A stretch of DNA of 64,000 nt from NCBI GenBank assembly GCA_019925095.2, contig CM034409.1:9422501-9486500 (forward strand), read 5' to 3'. Both the position numbers and the translations under genes were made by a program. The DNA comes from Dendrolimus kikuchii. Lineage: Eukaryota > Arthropoda > Insecta > Lepidoptera > Lasiocampidae. The notes below the pieces were generated by a model. That model searched no databases. It worked only from the letters and a program-made list of their open reading frames with translations, and was not told the DNA's origin. Of this stretch, positions 41,942-53,026 are shown piece by piece; position 1 is the stretch's first letter; each line of letters opens with the position of its first letter.

Positions 41942-42335
41942 GCCTGCATACGTCTAGTCATTGCAGTGGACAACGAACTACTGGGTAGCGCAACGGGGGA
42001 GCGCACATATTGATAGTTGCTACAGTCTAGTAACCCCGACGTGATGATAATCTCTACATACTTGTGAATTACCATCGTTCTTCATGACGACGTGGAGTGG
42101 GCTTGCCCAAGGACTCATCTCGCTAGCCAGTCACCCCATCTCACCAGACGCAGATTATAACAGATCTCAGACAACCTTACGTGGCCAGGTCTGGCAGAGC
42201 TATCAAACCAAGTGCTTCACTTGAAGGAGGTTACTATGGGAACTGCATACGTCTAGTCACTGCAGTGGACAACGAGCTACTGGCTAGCTCAACGCGGAAG
42301 CGCACATATTGATAGTCGCTCTATCCTCGCTGCTA
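41942..42335. repeat. ~95-bp direct repeats flanking a possible Ty3/Gypsy remnant
   Basis: GCATACGTCTAGTCA...GCAGTGGACAACGA...GAGCGCACATATTGATAGT occurs at 41947-42036 and, with variation, at 42244-42330. Between them the minus strand reads LASEMSPWASPLHVVMKND (42069-42126), reminiscent of the SPWASPLHVV motif that opens Ty3/Gypsy reverse transcriptase. The repeats could be degraded terminal repeats or a local duplication. The reading frame does not extend. Confidence 0.4.
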
Positions 42336-43191
42336 CACTCACAAGGGAGCGCCCTTACGATACTGATGGAATAGTGTCCCCCTTTTTCCTTTTCCACCGT
42401 CGACTGGAATACCAGATACCTAACTACCAAAAATTACTTTTGAGTTTGTGCCATCAGGTGTCCGATCCCGACACTATTTTTTGCTAAAATGGATACAGAA
42501 CCCTAAAAAAGAGTTTTAATGAAATTTTTCTTTCTAGAATCTAACATTAATGTTGAAGCCGCTCTAATCAGTCCGCAACCAATCGAGAATCAATACAAGA
42601 TCAAAGATCTTACAAGTGCTTCCAATATTCCGACAATTGCGGTTTAATCCGGTCAATACGGTTGCATTGTCTCCAGTCTCTTTGTGGTGACTTAAATGGG
42701 AATTTAGCAATCAGATTATATGGATGAACTTTTTGGAATGTCTTTGTTACGTTTTATTAAAACTTAAGTGCTTTTCTGCTGTTTCGTTCAACTTTTGATA
42801 TATCAAGAATTTTTGCGGAGAACTAATAAGAAACAACAATAAAATATTTAGCTATTTTTGAGGGTCTCGTATATATTTTAGATAAAGTGGAACCGTTGTA
42901 CAATTGATATGCCCATCCATCTTCGGGTTAAAGAACTTTATTTCTCATAAAATAAATTTAACAATTCACTTAAACAATGAGTACATTTATAAGTTATTAA
43001 AAAATTAATTGTAATTTGTAATGAAATAGAAAGCACAAATACTAAAATTGCAGGTAGTTTTGATTTATTTTTGTACATATAAGTTACAAGTCCCTTCGAA
43101 CCAAAAGAAACAAGGATCTAGATTTCATAGAAGTGTAATTGTGTAACTTGCTAGTTTATATTTATTTAATTTTATAATGTACTAGCGGCCC
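42336..43191. other. unassigned AT-rich sequence
   Basis: Nothing recognised. Confidence 0.45.
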
Positions 43192-43790
43192 CAGCAGACG
43201 TTGTCCTGCCTTTAAAAAATAAAATTCTAGAACCCGATCCCAGAGCCACGTACCGGTTCTAATTGTGAATCTAAACCATTCGGGAACCCACTCATCCCTA
43301 CTCCGTGATGTTTGCTGGATAAGAGGTGACAACGGTAGACATCTAGCGGGGATAACTGATCGATTGATAGTTAAAAAGAAATCGCGATGGATAAATAGGG
43401 GTTGATAGTAGGGAGGTGAAAAATTAAGAGTAATATATTTTTTTTCATTCTAAGTCATGACAAAATAAGATTAAAATTCTTGCCAAAAATTAAAGTTTAT
43501 AATTAACAAATAAAAAATAGGAGTTGATCGTAGAAGGGTGAAAATTGAGGATTGTATGTATTTTTGTATGTTGTATCATAAAAAAATAGAAATTAAAATT
43601 TTTGTCTAAAAAATAAAATAATAAATTTAGGGGTGGACTACCCCTAACATTTAGGGGGATGAAAAATAGATGTTGGCCGATTCTCCTAGATACCGGATAA
43701 GCACAAAAAATTTCATTAAAATCGGTCAAGCCGTTTCGGAGGAGTATGGCAACGAAAACTGTGACACGAGAATTTTATATATTAGATTTG
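43192..43790 (-). mobile_element. Helitron-like element, inverted, H3-related
   Basis: The left end CTAGCGGCCCCAGCAGACG is the inverted CTAG 3' end. H3-like modules (CTAGAACCCGATCCC, GGGAACCCACTC) follow. The right side has AAATCGGTCAAGCCGTTTCG and AATTTTATATATTAGA. It carries a long private centre (43300-43680) of 'gggttgatagtaggg' repeats. Confidence 0.6.
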
Positions 43791-43903
43791 ACTTCAAATC
43801 TTTCTATCTATATAAGCTCTATTATTTTTCCCAAAAACAGTAGAACTCCGTGGATAAAATTTGATAAAATATATTCCACAATATACTTAATAATGATGAC
43901 TTA

Positions 43904-44277
43904 TCTATATAATTAATACGTGAAGCAAAAACTTTGTTCCCCTTTTTACGAAAATTGCGCGGACGGAAGAGTATAAAATTTTGCACACTTATAGTTTATA
44001 TCTCTATATAGAAGCGAAGAATGCTATTTTTTTTTTTAATTATGCACAAAAAATGCATTGAATCAGTAAAAAAAACATTACACACACTACCATGTATTTG
44101 ACACACACACGCATATATACTCTTTTGTTTATTTTTCAAGTCAAATTAACAGGGTAGCCTTCACGAAATCTGTGATTATAGAAGTATATATAGTCTTTAA
44201 CAACAGAACCTTGATAATGTTCAAACCTCTAATTCAAATTAATTATGGTCGAATTTCGACCACTGGGCGACCACTAG
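43904..44277 (+). mobile_element. Helitron-like element H7, complete
   Basis: It begins TCTATATAATTAATACGTG and ends in a palindromic hairpin (TGGTCGAATTTCGACCA) then CTGGGCGACCACTAG, followed by T and preceded by A. It is 374 bp. Interrupted copies are at 35806-36425 and 61497-62395. A bare 3' end lies at 44355-44386. Confidence 0.75.
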
Positions 44278-44354
44278 TATGTATTTAATAGCTGCGACAT
44301 AAGGGTTTAGTGAAATCGGGAGAAATATAGAAATTGTGGATGGATGCCTTTGAC

Positions 44355-44386
44355 ATTAATTATTATGGTCGAAAATCGACCACTAG
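44355..44386 (+). repeat. H7 3'-terminal remnant
   Basis: TATGGTCGAAAATCGACCAC plus CTAG. Only the hairpin and end survive, 80 bp downstream of the complete copy. Confidence 0.6.
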
Positions 44387-44731
44387 TAATAGTAAAATCG
44401 TAAAAAAACTAAATAAAACCTCGGGGTGGCCGTTACGCTTAAAACTGTAAGATATAAAAATATTTTCAGTGTACATACATAAATATGTGGAGTGTATAAC
44501 TAGACAAGTTTAAAATCATAACAATGTTTCTTTATGACTTTTTATACGAGTCAATAACAAGTCGAGAGAATTTTCCTTCCACATTCATAAAATAATATAT
44601 CCCCCCTCAAACTATGAAGAGTAAAACACTTAAAACAGTAGAGCTTAAAAAAATTAAATAAAAATTGTTTTCAACAATATTCGTTCAGTTGATTTTAATA
44701 TGCAGGTTTTATGGTTCCGTGACTAAATCTA
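44387..44731. other. unassigned AT-rich sequence
   Basis: Nothing recognised. Confidence 0.5.
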
Positions 44732-44980
44732 CACTAATATTATATAAAGAGGAAAGATCTGTATTTTTGTATGTTTATAACGAATAAACTCAAAAACTAC
44801 TGGACTGATTTAAAAAATTCTTACATCATTAGAATGCTACATTATCCCAGATTAGATCAGGCTATATTTATTACTATAAAAAGTTAAGGATCCTTACTAA
44901 AACTTCAATAATATAACCCAAGGTGTAAAAAAATTTGCCATAAAATGTCTTTAATCGTATGCGCTGCGGAAACTATTGAT
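44732..44980 (+). repeat. Helitron-like 5' part
   Basis: TACACTAATATTATATAAAG, CTCAAAAACTACTGGACTG, AGGATCCTTACTAAAAC and ATAACCCAAGGTGTAAAAAA match 33309-33475 and, inverted, 33950-34187 and 49491-49684. No CTAG end was found. Confidence 0.55.
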
Positions 44981-45129
44981 GATGAAACAAAAAATGTTCT
45001 ACAATATTAAAGAACATATCAATATCCACAAAAAACTTCGCGATACCATACGTCCAACTATTGTAATTACGTCACTATAACTACTTTACATTCTAAAATT
45101 TGATAGAAATTCCGACCAAAATAAGATGT

Positions 45130-45365
45130 CATTTTTTTTTGTTGCAGGAGATCAGCAGACAGGCAGACGGCCCACTTGATGGAAAGCGGTTACCATCGCC
45201 TATGGACATTTGCAACACCAAAGTTGCTACAAATGCGCTGTTGCTCTCTTAAGGGAGACTGGAACCTGGTCACTAATGCCGGAACACAACTCAAGGTTGT
45301 TATGGCGACATACTCTAGACCAGGGGTGGTAGCCATCCAGTCGAGCAAATGCCCTACCACCTGTC
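45130..45365 (-). mobile_element. E300, 5'-truncated
   Basis: The inverted E300 tail (TTTTTTTTTGTTGCAGGAG) runs to the CCTACCACCTG position. The last third is replaced by a Helitron-like 3' end starting at ~45366. Confidence 0.7.
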
Positions 45366-45487
45366 ATGTTATCGTTGAGTGGGTCCCGGGAGGGTTTAGA
45401 TTAATAATTAGATCCAGTAGGTGGCACTGGAATCGGGTTCTAGATTTTTATTTTGTCAGGGCAGGTCAACGTCTGCCGGGACCGCTA
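45366..45487 (+). repeat. H3-type 3' end
   Basis: GTTGAGTGGGTCCCGGGAGG, GGTGGCACTGGAATCGGG and GTCTGCCGGGACCGCTAG followed by T. A 5'-truncated Helitron-like end fused to the E300 fragment. Confidence 0.6.
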
Positions 45488-45664
45488 GTAATAAATGAAG
45501 TGGATATCTGTTACTTCCACGAAACTACACTGAGCGCGGGCTGACGAATTTATGTTTGAAGATGAAATGAAATGAAAATGAATATTTCAAATGAAAATTA
45601 CTTTACTATCTAAATGTACATAAATAGGCACATGGCCCACCTGATAAAGGTTGTTATTTTCGCT

Positions 45665-45930
45665 TTTTTTATCTTTATTGCAGGAGTTCAACAGACAGGC
45701 AGATGGCCCACTTGATGGAAAGCGGTTACCATCGCCTATGAACATTTGCAACACCAAAGGTGCCGGAACACAACTCAAGGCCGTTATGGCGGCATACTCT
45801 AGGCCAGGGGTGGTAGCCATCCAGTCGGGCAAATACCCTACCACCTGGCTGTGGCTTTTTTTGTCGCCTCTTACGACAGGCCGCCCAGCCACAGAAAGTT
45901 GTATTCTTTCTCCGTTCCTGCACAGATATA
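45665..45930 (-). mobile_element. E300 with internal deletion
   Basis: Inverted, from the T-rich tail to TTCCTGCACAGATATA. The segment around GTAGCACC...GACCAGG is missing (AAAGGTGCCGGAACACAAC join). Confidence 0.7.
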
Positions 45931-46397
45931 ATTCAGGGATTCCTCCGTTTTTGCAGAATATCTGAAGAATTTCCTTTTGAAATGATGCCTGGAAACTGGT
46001 GAGGCAAACTGTCGTTAAAAACTTAGTATAGGTATATTACTTACGTAAAGTGGTTCATGCCTATTCATCTCTATTACAAAGGCGACTTAATTAGGAACAA
46101 GGCAAACTAATAACCCTTTCATGAGCATGAGTTCATCCGTCTGGACATCCCGACGTTGACCGATCTCTGTACACATAGTGAAATTATTCATTTATTACAA
46201 CAGAGAATTTACTTATTACTAGCATGTATTGATATAGAGGAGTATAGAAGGAAAAGTCATATTGTCTATACAGAGAAATAAAATTAAAGTGTCTGTCTGT
46301 AATGCCAAAATAACAGCTTTTTACTAAAATGCATATGAGAGTACATACGGTACTTATATTAAACATCAATTTTTAAAATTTTGAAGTGATTATGGAA
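45931..46397. other. unassigned sequence
   Basis: Nothing recognised. Confidence 0.45.
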
Positions 46398-46538
46398 GGA
46401 TACCCTAAACCAGATGTGGTAGCCATCCAGACGGGCAAATACCTTATCATCTGGCTGTGGATTGTTTTGTCGCCCCTTACGACGGGCCATCCCTCTGCAG
46501 GAAATTGTGTTCTTTCTCCGTTCCTGCACGGATAACTG
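46398..46538 (-). mobile_element. E300 5' half
   Basis: GATGTGGTAGCCATCCAGACG...TTCCTGCACGGATAAC. It is immediately followed by a LINE-B fragment. Confidence 0.65.
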
Positions 46539-46539
46539 A

Positions 46540-46702
46540 ACGCTGCCCGGTTGGTCGCCCCAGATATCGCTTGACGTGGTGGAGGCTGACCTGCCTGAAA
46601 TTTACGCCTGTAAGTGGCAGGAAATAGCGCTGGATCGAAAGGAGTGGCGTATTCTCGTTTCGAAGGCCAAGTCTCATTTTGGATCGCGGAGTCGCAGCAG
46701 TT
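46540..46702 (+). pseudogene. LINE-B C-terminal fragment
   Basis: CPVGRPRYRL, then after a frame change VEADLPEIYACKWQEIALD, RKEWRILVSKAKSHFGSRSR and a TAG stop. It is homologous to 21171-21391. The frameshift and lack of upstream domains make it non-functional. Confidence 0.65.
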
Positions 46703-47285
<583 letters not shown>

Positions 47286-47759
47286 GTTTACACAATTATC
47301 ATTATTTGTAAAATAAGTCACCATTTATTTTTTTGTGCAGAATACGAGTAGCGTTTCTTCATCACTAAAAATTATTTCAAAGAAGGGACAACCACTGCGA
47401 TCTTATTCACAAAGAGAACCCGTTCAGTAATAATTCAGTTGCACTACATCTCTGTATTGTGTTGCCAGAAGCCCTCCAATAGCCCTGATTTTGTGGGAAT
47501 ATTAAGGATTGTTTCGCTTTGGTTGGGATTATAAATTAGAATTTTTAAATAGTAATCGCGCTAATATAGTTCTCGACGCACGATATGGTAATAAAATAAA
47601 TTATAATTTTTACATAATATAAAATAAAGACGCTTTCCGGGTGTGTCTGTCTACATAACCATTAACTCCTTCTAAACACGGAACGGATTTTTACGCGGTT
47701 TTCACTAACCATGAAATCAACGCATTAAAATTGCATTGTGCCTATCTTTGCCACGACGA
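47286..47759. other. unassigned sequence
   Basis: Nothing recognised. Confidence 0.45.
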
Positions 47760-47870
47760 TGTATTTTTTACTGAATTATAGCGATGGCGCCAATAAACCG
47801 CAATCAGAACGCCTTCTGGTGTATTTTTCTATCCCTCGGGAATAGTACTTTTTTCTGGATGGATTACCCT
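47760..47870 (-). repeat. H6-related fragment
   Basis: GCGATGGCGCCAATAAACCGC and CCCTCGGGAATAGTACTTTT resemble 23932-24125. Confidence 0.45.
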
Positions 47871-47946
47871 GTTGGATAAAACTGGTAGATGCTGGGTGTC
47901 GTGGTCTTTTCTTTACAAAGAAACTCCGGATTTTGTAATTTAACAA

Positions 47947-48186
47947 TCTTATACTAATATATAAAGCGGAAGAGTTTGTTTGTTTGATTAAACGCGCTAA
48001 TCTCAAGAACGACTGGTCTGATTTGAAAAATTCTTTCAGTGTTAGATAGCCCATTTATCGAAGAAGGCTATAGGCTATACATCATCATGCTAAGGCCAAT
48101 AGGAGCGGCGCTCCAATGAAGAATGTTTCAAAATCGGGGTGTTTTGAAAATAAATTCCACGTGGACGACGTCACGGGCACGGCTAG
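47947..48186 (+). mobile_element. Helitron-like element H1
   Basis: Begins TCTTATACTAATATATAAAG after A and ends CACGGGCACGGCTAG before T. It is a 240-bp sister of 3346-3593 with the same GCGCTAATCTCAAGAACGAC and CAGTGTTAGATAGCCC blocks. Confidence 0.8.
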
Positions 48187-48217
48187 TGTAATACATTTTA
48201 AGGTAATTTTTCTGTAC

Positions 48218-48505
48218 AGATTTGAAGTGAAACGTCTTTAGAATTGTTGTGACTTGAAAGTAGTTGAAACGAAAAAGCGATACTAAATAGAGATAAACAA
48301 ATAAATCTATAGGACTAAGCCTGCGAATGAGACAGAATACATTATACAGCGTTTCATACTACTCGGTCTCCTTTTTGTGCGGCGCTTCGTAGCCTCCTCA
48401 CTTTTGCCTACTAAGCGTTGTAGATATAATTATGTTTGACTGTATATTCTCCGAAGTTTCACTTCTACTACGTGTGAACAGCACACACACACACACACAC
48501 ACAAT
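48218..48505 (-). repeat. M1 copy, inverted, internally altered
   Basis: TTGAAGTGAAACGTCTTTAG, GGACTAAGCCTGCGAATGAG, then a different centre, and GAAGTTTCACTTCTAC with GTGTGAACAGCACACACACA and a CA run at the far end. Confidence 0.6.
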
Positions 48506-49077
48506 TTTTTTTCATAGAATATATTTTTTCCTTGTTCCAAACATTAATGTCACATTAAAATTTAAATATATTTGCTCTTTTGTTTATGTCTCCACTCCAA
48601 TAAATGATTAAATACTCGTTTTACAACTATGTCCTTTTCTATATATACTCAGGACAAAGTGTATCCGAAATTTCATGACGAACTGTTGCGTAGGAAACTC
48701 ACACCCGCATTTATAATATTAGTTAGTAAAAAGTGCAGTTTTAATGAAATTTCAGTATTCTCGATATTTGAATATTAAATACCTGGCAACATTATTACTG
48801 AACCTAGCCTCGGAAATAGAATATTTAAGTGGTCAACTCATATATCTTGAATCGGTAGGGTCCCTCTTGATGTGGCCGTCCTTTATTAACTATACGCGTT
48901 TTCTATTAAAGATGTTGTGAAATAGTTGCAATGTATCTTGAAATATTAAAAATTAGACTTTTCCTCTAAAAACTCTAGTGCGTAGCTCTAGTTTAGAGAG
49001 CAAGTGTTTATACAAAATTCATTAAATAAAAATTTTATGTACACGCTGTTCCCCCCGCAAAATCAAGTCCAAAAAAT
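48506..49077. other. unassigned AT-rich sequence
   Basis: Nothing recognised. Confidence 0.45.
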
Positions 49078-49372
49078 GTAAAAACTAATTTTTATACAAC
49101 CGAACAACTACAAACCACTCCCGGGAAAATTCCCGCGGGATGCCCCGGAATAAAAAGTAGTGCATATTTTAAGTCTAAAAAATTTATGTCGATCAGCGAA
49201 AACCGCATCGAAACCGGCACAGTAGTTTTTACGTGAATCCCGAACAAACAGATAAGAAATATATATAAAAATGTATCATGTTCTCCATCGTTTATATAGT
49301 GTATTCCAGTTGTTTTTCTTAAATAGCTTCAATGTAAGTACAGACACGGCATGGTTAGAATTTTATAATGTT
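49078..49372 (-). mobile_element. H4, inverted, 3'-truncated
   Basis: ACCGAACAACTACAAACC, CCCGGGAAAATTCCCGCGG and GTACAGACACGGCATGG match the H4 centre and 5' end. The CTAG 3' end is missing. Confidence 0.65.
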
Positions 49373-49373
49373 A

Positions 49374-49684
49374 CTAGCAGTTCCGGCAGACGTCGTCTTG
49401 CCCTGAAAAAATAAAATCTAGAACCCGATTTCAGCGCCACCTACCGAGTCTAATTGTGAATCCAAAGCATCCCCGGACCCACACAAAAAAAAATTACACC
49501 TTGGATTACATTATTGAAGTTTCAGTAGGGATTCCTAATTTTTTCTAGTAATAAATATAGTCTATATTAATCTAGGATAATGTATCATTCTAATGACGAA
49601 AGAATTTTTGAAATCGGTCCAGTAGTTTTTATTTTTATTCATTACAAACATACAAAATGTTCCTCTATATAATATTAGTATAGA
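49374..49684 (-). repeat. H3-type end joined to another Helitron-like fragment
   Basis: 49374-49490 is an inverted H3-like 3' end (CTAGCAGTTCCGGCAGACG, CTAGAACCCGATTTCAGC). 49491-49684 is the inverse of 44732-44980 and ends ATAATATTAGTATAGA. It could be one composite element, since the two parts are contiguous and in the same orientation with CTAG and TC-type ends. Confidence 0.55.
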
Positions 49685-49835
49685 TGGATGGATTGTGTGA
49701 AGGATGACATGATGATATGCGGTGTGACAGAAGAGGTATGTCACAATAGAAGAGTGTGGAAGGAAAAGACATATTGTGCCGACCCCAAGTAATTGGGATA
49801 TGGTGAGAGAAAAGAGAGAGATAAATAGAGTTCTA
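49684..49835 (+). pseudogene. LINE-C C-terminal fragment
   Basis: It reads WMDCVKDDMMICGVTEEV, CHNRRVWKEKTYCADPK and a TAA stop, then GGGATATGGTGAGAGAAAAG. This is the typical WMDCVKDDM...YCADP tail of a non-LTR retrotransposon protein. Its inverse-oriented relative at 55320-55690 is longer. Only ~35 codons remain here. Confidence 0.65.
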
Positions 49836-50232
49836 TACAATTCAAAAACAAATAAACACGTCTAATTTAGAAATAATGTAATATATATATATATATGAAT
49901 ATGGTATGTGGCATTATTATAATCGTTTGTCAAATTATGAAAAATCATCGCGATGGTTTTAAACATATTACTGACCTCGACCTAGTCTTCTAGTACTATA
50001 AAGTTTGTAATATGCTTCTCAAACGGACTATAACTTAGAAAGCAACTGAATAAATAATTAACAGTATAACACCAGTAACATGTTCTGAATAAACCAAGCA
50101 ATTAAGGATTTACAGGACATAGTCTACAGCAGAAATAAATTTGCCCAAACTAGTTTAAGCAAATTATGCGAGTAATTTTATGGTAGTCTTCGTTAATTTT
50201 TAGTAGCTAGTAATATTGTTTTTGATCTGAAT
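49836..50232. other. unassigned AT-rich sequence
   Basis: Nothing recognised. Confidence 0.5.
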
Positions 50233-50334
50233 AATATAAAAGTAATATTTTCTTAAGTTTTCGCGACTTGTATACATAATAAAACTACGTTTTAACGGTT
50301 TTAAGCGCGGTAATTTTATTTGATTTTGGTTTTT

Positions 50335-50372
50335 CCGACGTTTCGGCTACTTTTCAGTGGCCGAGATCACGG
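50335..50372 (-). ncRNA. hammerhead-ribozyme-like motif, copy A
   Basis: On the minus strand: CCGTGATCTC, GGCCAC-TGAAAA-GTAGCC, GAAACGTCGG. It differs from copy B at two positions, one of which breaks a stem II pair. Confidence 0.45.
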
Positions 50373-50633
50373 AAGACAAAGATGTCAAGTGTCAACGAGT
50401 ATTGTTAAAGTTTTATTTAGCCTACCGCCAACTTATTAATTTTAATTATTTAATTTTAATTTTGTTTATGGTTATTATTTAATCTATGGGGGCCTAATCT
50501 AATTTACTACCGCTTCGCAACATGTTATGGCTTGAAGAGAAGAAGCGGCGCAAGAAACTCTTCAGCAAACATGCCTAGCTCTAATAATTTTATATAATAT
50601 TAAAATGGGTGGAAGGAAAAATAAAAGTAATTA

Positions 50634-52078
50634 TCAGTCAAGTTGGTTTGTGTTCCGTTGTACGCAGAAAGAGCTCACAGTGTCTTGAGGTCTGGCAGCT
50701 GGTTTTTGCTGGGTTTGGGTCTTAATAGTTTTGATAATTGGATCCCAAACAGGTGGTACTTGCCAACCATCTTCTCTATTGAAATTTGGGTGTTTTTTGA
50801 TTTCAATAGCCTCACGCATCATTCTAGGTATGAAACGATTCTCTTTCGCGAGGATTTGTGGGTTATCGAATCTGATGTAGTGGTTGGGTTTATCCAGCGT
50901 GTGTTCACTGATCGCAGACTTCGTAGACCTTGTGTGTTTCATGTCAGCAATGTGTTCTTTTACTCGTGTTTTTATGCTCCTCTTTGTTTGCCCAATGTAT
51001 GACAATCCACACTCACAATCAAGCTTGTAAACCCCTGCATCCTGGAGTGGGATATTGCATTTCACAGGTCTCAGAAATTGGGTAATCTTTTTCTGCGGCT
51101 TGAAATATGTTTTGATTGAAGCTCGCCTGAGGATGTGACCAATTCTGTCTGTGACCCCCTTGATGTAGGGTAGTGTAGCAGGGCACCGCTCATCTGAAGG
51201 TGGTTTGGGGCCTTTGTGACGTTGGTGTGGAGTCTTCAGCTGATTGCGTTGTAGAACTCGCTTGACATGCTGAAGCTCTCCAGCTATGTGGTTCTCGTCA
51301 CAAATTTTCCGTGCTCTCTGAAACAAAGATTTGCCCACGATAGCTAACTGACTAGGATGGTGGTGAGACGAACCATTAAGGTATTTATCTGTATGGGTAG
51401 GTTTCCTATACACCGTATGACCAAGAGTATTGTCAGGGTTCCTTAGGATGAGCACATCCAGAAAAGCTAATTTATTATTTGCCTCTAGTTCCATAGTAAA
51501 TTTAATATTACTGCTAAAGGAATTGAGATGATCTAGAAATGCAGAGACTTTATCGTTTGGGAGGACGGCAAAAGTGTCGTCTACGTACCTTTTATACATC
51601 TTCGGCTTAGCCGGAGCGGTATCCAGTGCCTTCTGCTCGAAGTCTTCCATAAAAATGTCAGCCACGACAGGAGACACTGGTGAGCCCATGGCTACACCGT
51701 TGATTTGGTCGTAGAAGCCGTAGTTCCACACGAAATAGCCTGATGTGAGGCAATGTTTTAGTAGATCTGCATATTCCTCAGCCATGTTATTATCTATTAG
51801 CTTCCTTTTGACAATCTCAATGCAGTCTTCCACTGGTAAACTGGGAAATAAGGACTGAACATCAAAACTGACTAGTACTTCATCCTCAGCCAATGTCAAA
51901 TTTTCAATTGCGCTGATGAAGTCGAAGGAATCCTTGACATGGTAGGGTGTGTTGCCGCGGAGATTGTTGAGTGTCTTCGCGAGATGTTGTGCCAGTCTGT
52001 ATGTTGGTGAGTCAAGCTGGCTAACTATAGGGCGCAAGGGGATGTTGTTTTTGTGAAGTTTAGGTAACCCATACAGCC
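50634..52078 (-). CDS. Penelope-like reverse transcriptase with GIY-YIG endonuclease, 5'-truncated
   Basis: The protein combines a PLE reverse transcriptase with a C-terminal GIY-YIG nuclease, which nicks the target and copies element RNA. The frame is open from the inversion junction: LYGLPKLHKNNIPLRPIVSQ, SFDVQSLFPSLP (motif A), GVAMGSPVSPVVADIFME (motif B), YVDDTFAVL (motif C, catalytic DD), then AFLDVLILRN and YRKPTHTDKYLN. The nuclease reads GVYKLDCECGLSYIGQTKRS with RVKEHIADMK, an Asn-rich C-terminal segment and EDGWQVPPVWDPI. There is no ATG at the open end. The N-terminal third of a full PLE protein is missing, so it is not autonomous, although what remains is uninterrupted. Confidence 0.9.
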
Positions 52079-52085
52079 TTCAGTT

Positions 52086-52643
52086 GAGCGGTGCCCTGCT
52101 ACCCTACCCTACATCAAGGGGGTCACAGACAGAATTGGTCACATCCTCAGGCGAGCTTCAATCAAAACATATTTCAAGCCGCAGAAAAAGATTACCCAAT
52201 TTCTGAGACCTGTGAAATGCAATATCCCACTCCAGGATGCAGGGGTTTACAAGCTTGATTGTGAGTGTGGATTGTCATACATTGGGCAAACAAAGAGGAG
52301 CATAAAAACACGAGTAAAAGAACACATTGCTGACATGAAACACACAAGGTCTACGAAGTCTGCGATCAGTGAACACACGCTGGATAAACCCAACCACTAC
52401 ATCAGATTCGATAACCCACAAATCCTCGCGAAAGAGAATCGTTTCATACCTAGAATGATGCGTGAGGCTATTGAAATCAAAAAACACCCAAATTTCAATA
52501 GAGAAGATGGTTGGCAAGTACCACCTGTTTGGGATCCAATTATCAAAACTATTAAGACCCAAACCCAGCAAAAACCAGCTGCCAGACCTCAAGACACTGT
52601 GAGCTCTTTCTGCGTACAACGGAACACAAACCAACTTGACTGA
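52086..52643 (+). pseudogene. Penelope-like C-terminal fragment (GIY-YIG domain), copy B
   Basis: It is open from the junction: ERCPATLPYIKGVTDRIGHI, then the complete GIY-YIG region and C-terminus to NTNQLD, residue-identical to copy A over the last 143 residues. There is no reverse-transcriptase domain. Reading starts only from the inversion junction, so it has no natural start. Confidence 0.85.
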
Positions 52644-52904
52644 TAATTACTTTTATTTTTCCTTCCACCCATTTTAATATTATATAAAATTATTAGAGCT
52701 AGGCATGTTTGCTGAAGAGTTTCTTGCGCCGCTTCTTCTCTTCAAGCCACAACATGTTGCGAAGCGGTAGTAAATTAGATTAGGCTCCCATAGATTAAAT
52801 AATAACCATAAACAAAATTAAAATTAAATAATTAAAATTAATAAGTTGGCGGTAGGCTAAATAAAACTTTAACAATACTCGTTGACACTTGACATCTTTG
52901 TCTT

Positions 52905-52942
52905 CCGTGATCACGGCCACTGAAAAGTGGCCGAAACGTCGG
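52905..52942 (+). ncRNA. hammerhead-ribozyme-like motif, copy B
   Basis: CCGTGATCAC, GGCCAC-TGAAAA-GTGGCC hairpin with a fully paired 6-bp stem II, GAAA, ACGTC, GG. The CUGANGA box reads GUGAUCA. It is the best-preserved of three motifs in the window. Confidence 0.5.
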
Positions 52943-53026
52943 AAAAACCAAAATCAAATAAAATTACCGCGCTTAAAACCGTTAAAACGTAGTTTTATTA
53001 AATATAAAAGTATTTTAACAATATTA

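Larger units (their letters stand above)
50245..53000. mobile_element. head-to-head Penelope-like composite with 12-bp target duplication
   Basis: Copy A (minus, 50245 to ~52078) and copy B (plus, ~52080-53000) face each other with their 5' truncation points meeting at about 52080. Their last ~0.9 kb form a nearly perfect inverted repeat (50277-51194 against 52086-53000), including an identical 143-residue C-terminus. Exact repeats AATATAAAAGTA flank the whole unit at 50233-50244 and 53001-53012, so it entered as one unit. Copy A has the full 3' terminus (ATATTTTCTTAAG inverted). Copy B stops ~35 bp short of it. Confidence 0.85.

Noticed and set aside
50643..51002. 119-codon plus-strand frame, identical to one at 52275-52634 (minus)
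   Set aside because: Antisense of the GIY-YIG region; it appears twice because the DNA is an inverted repeat.
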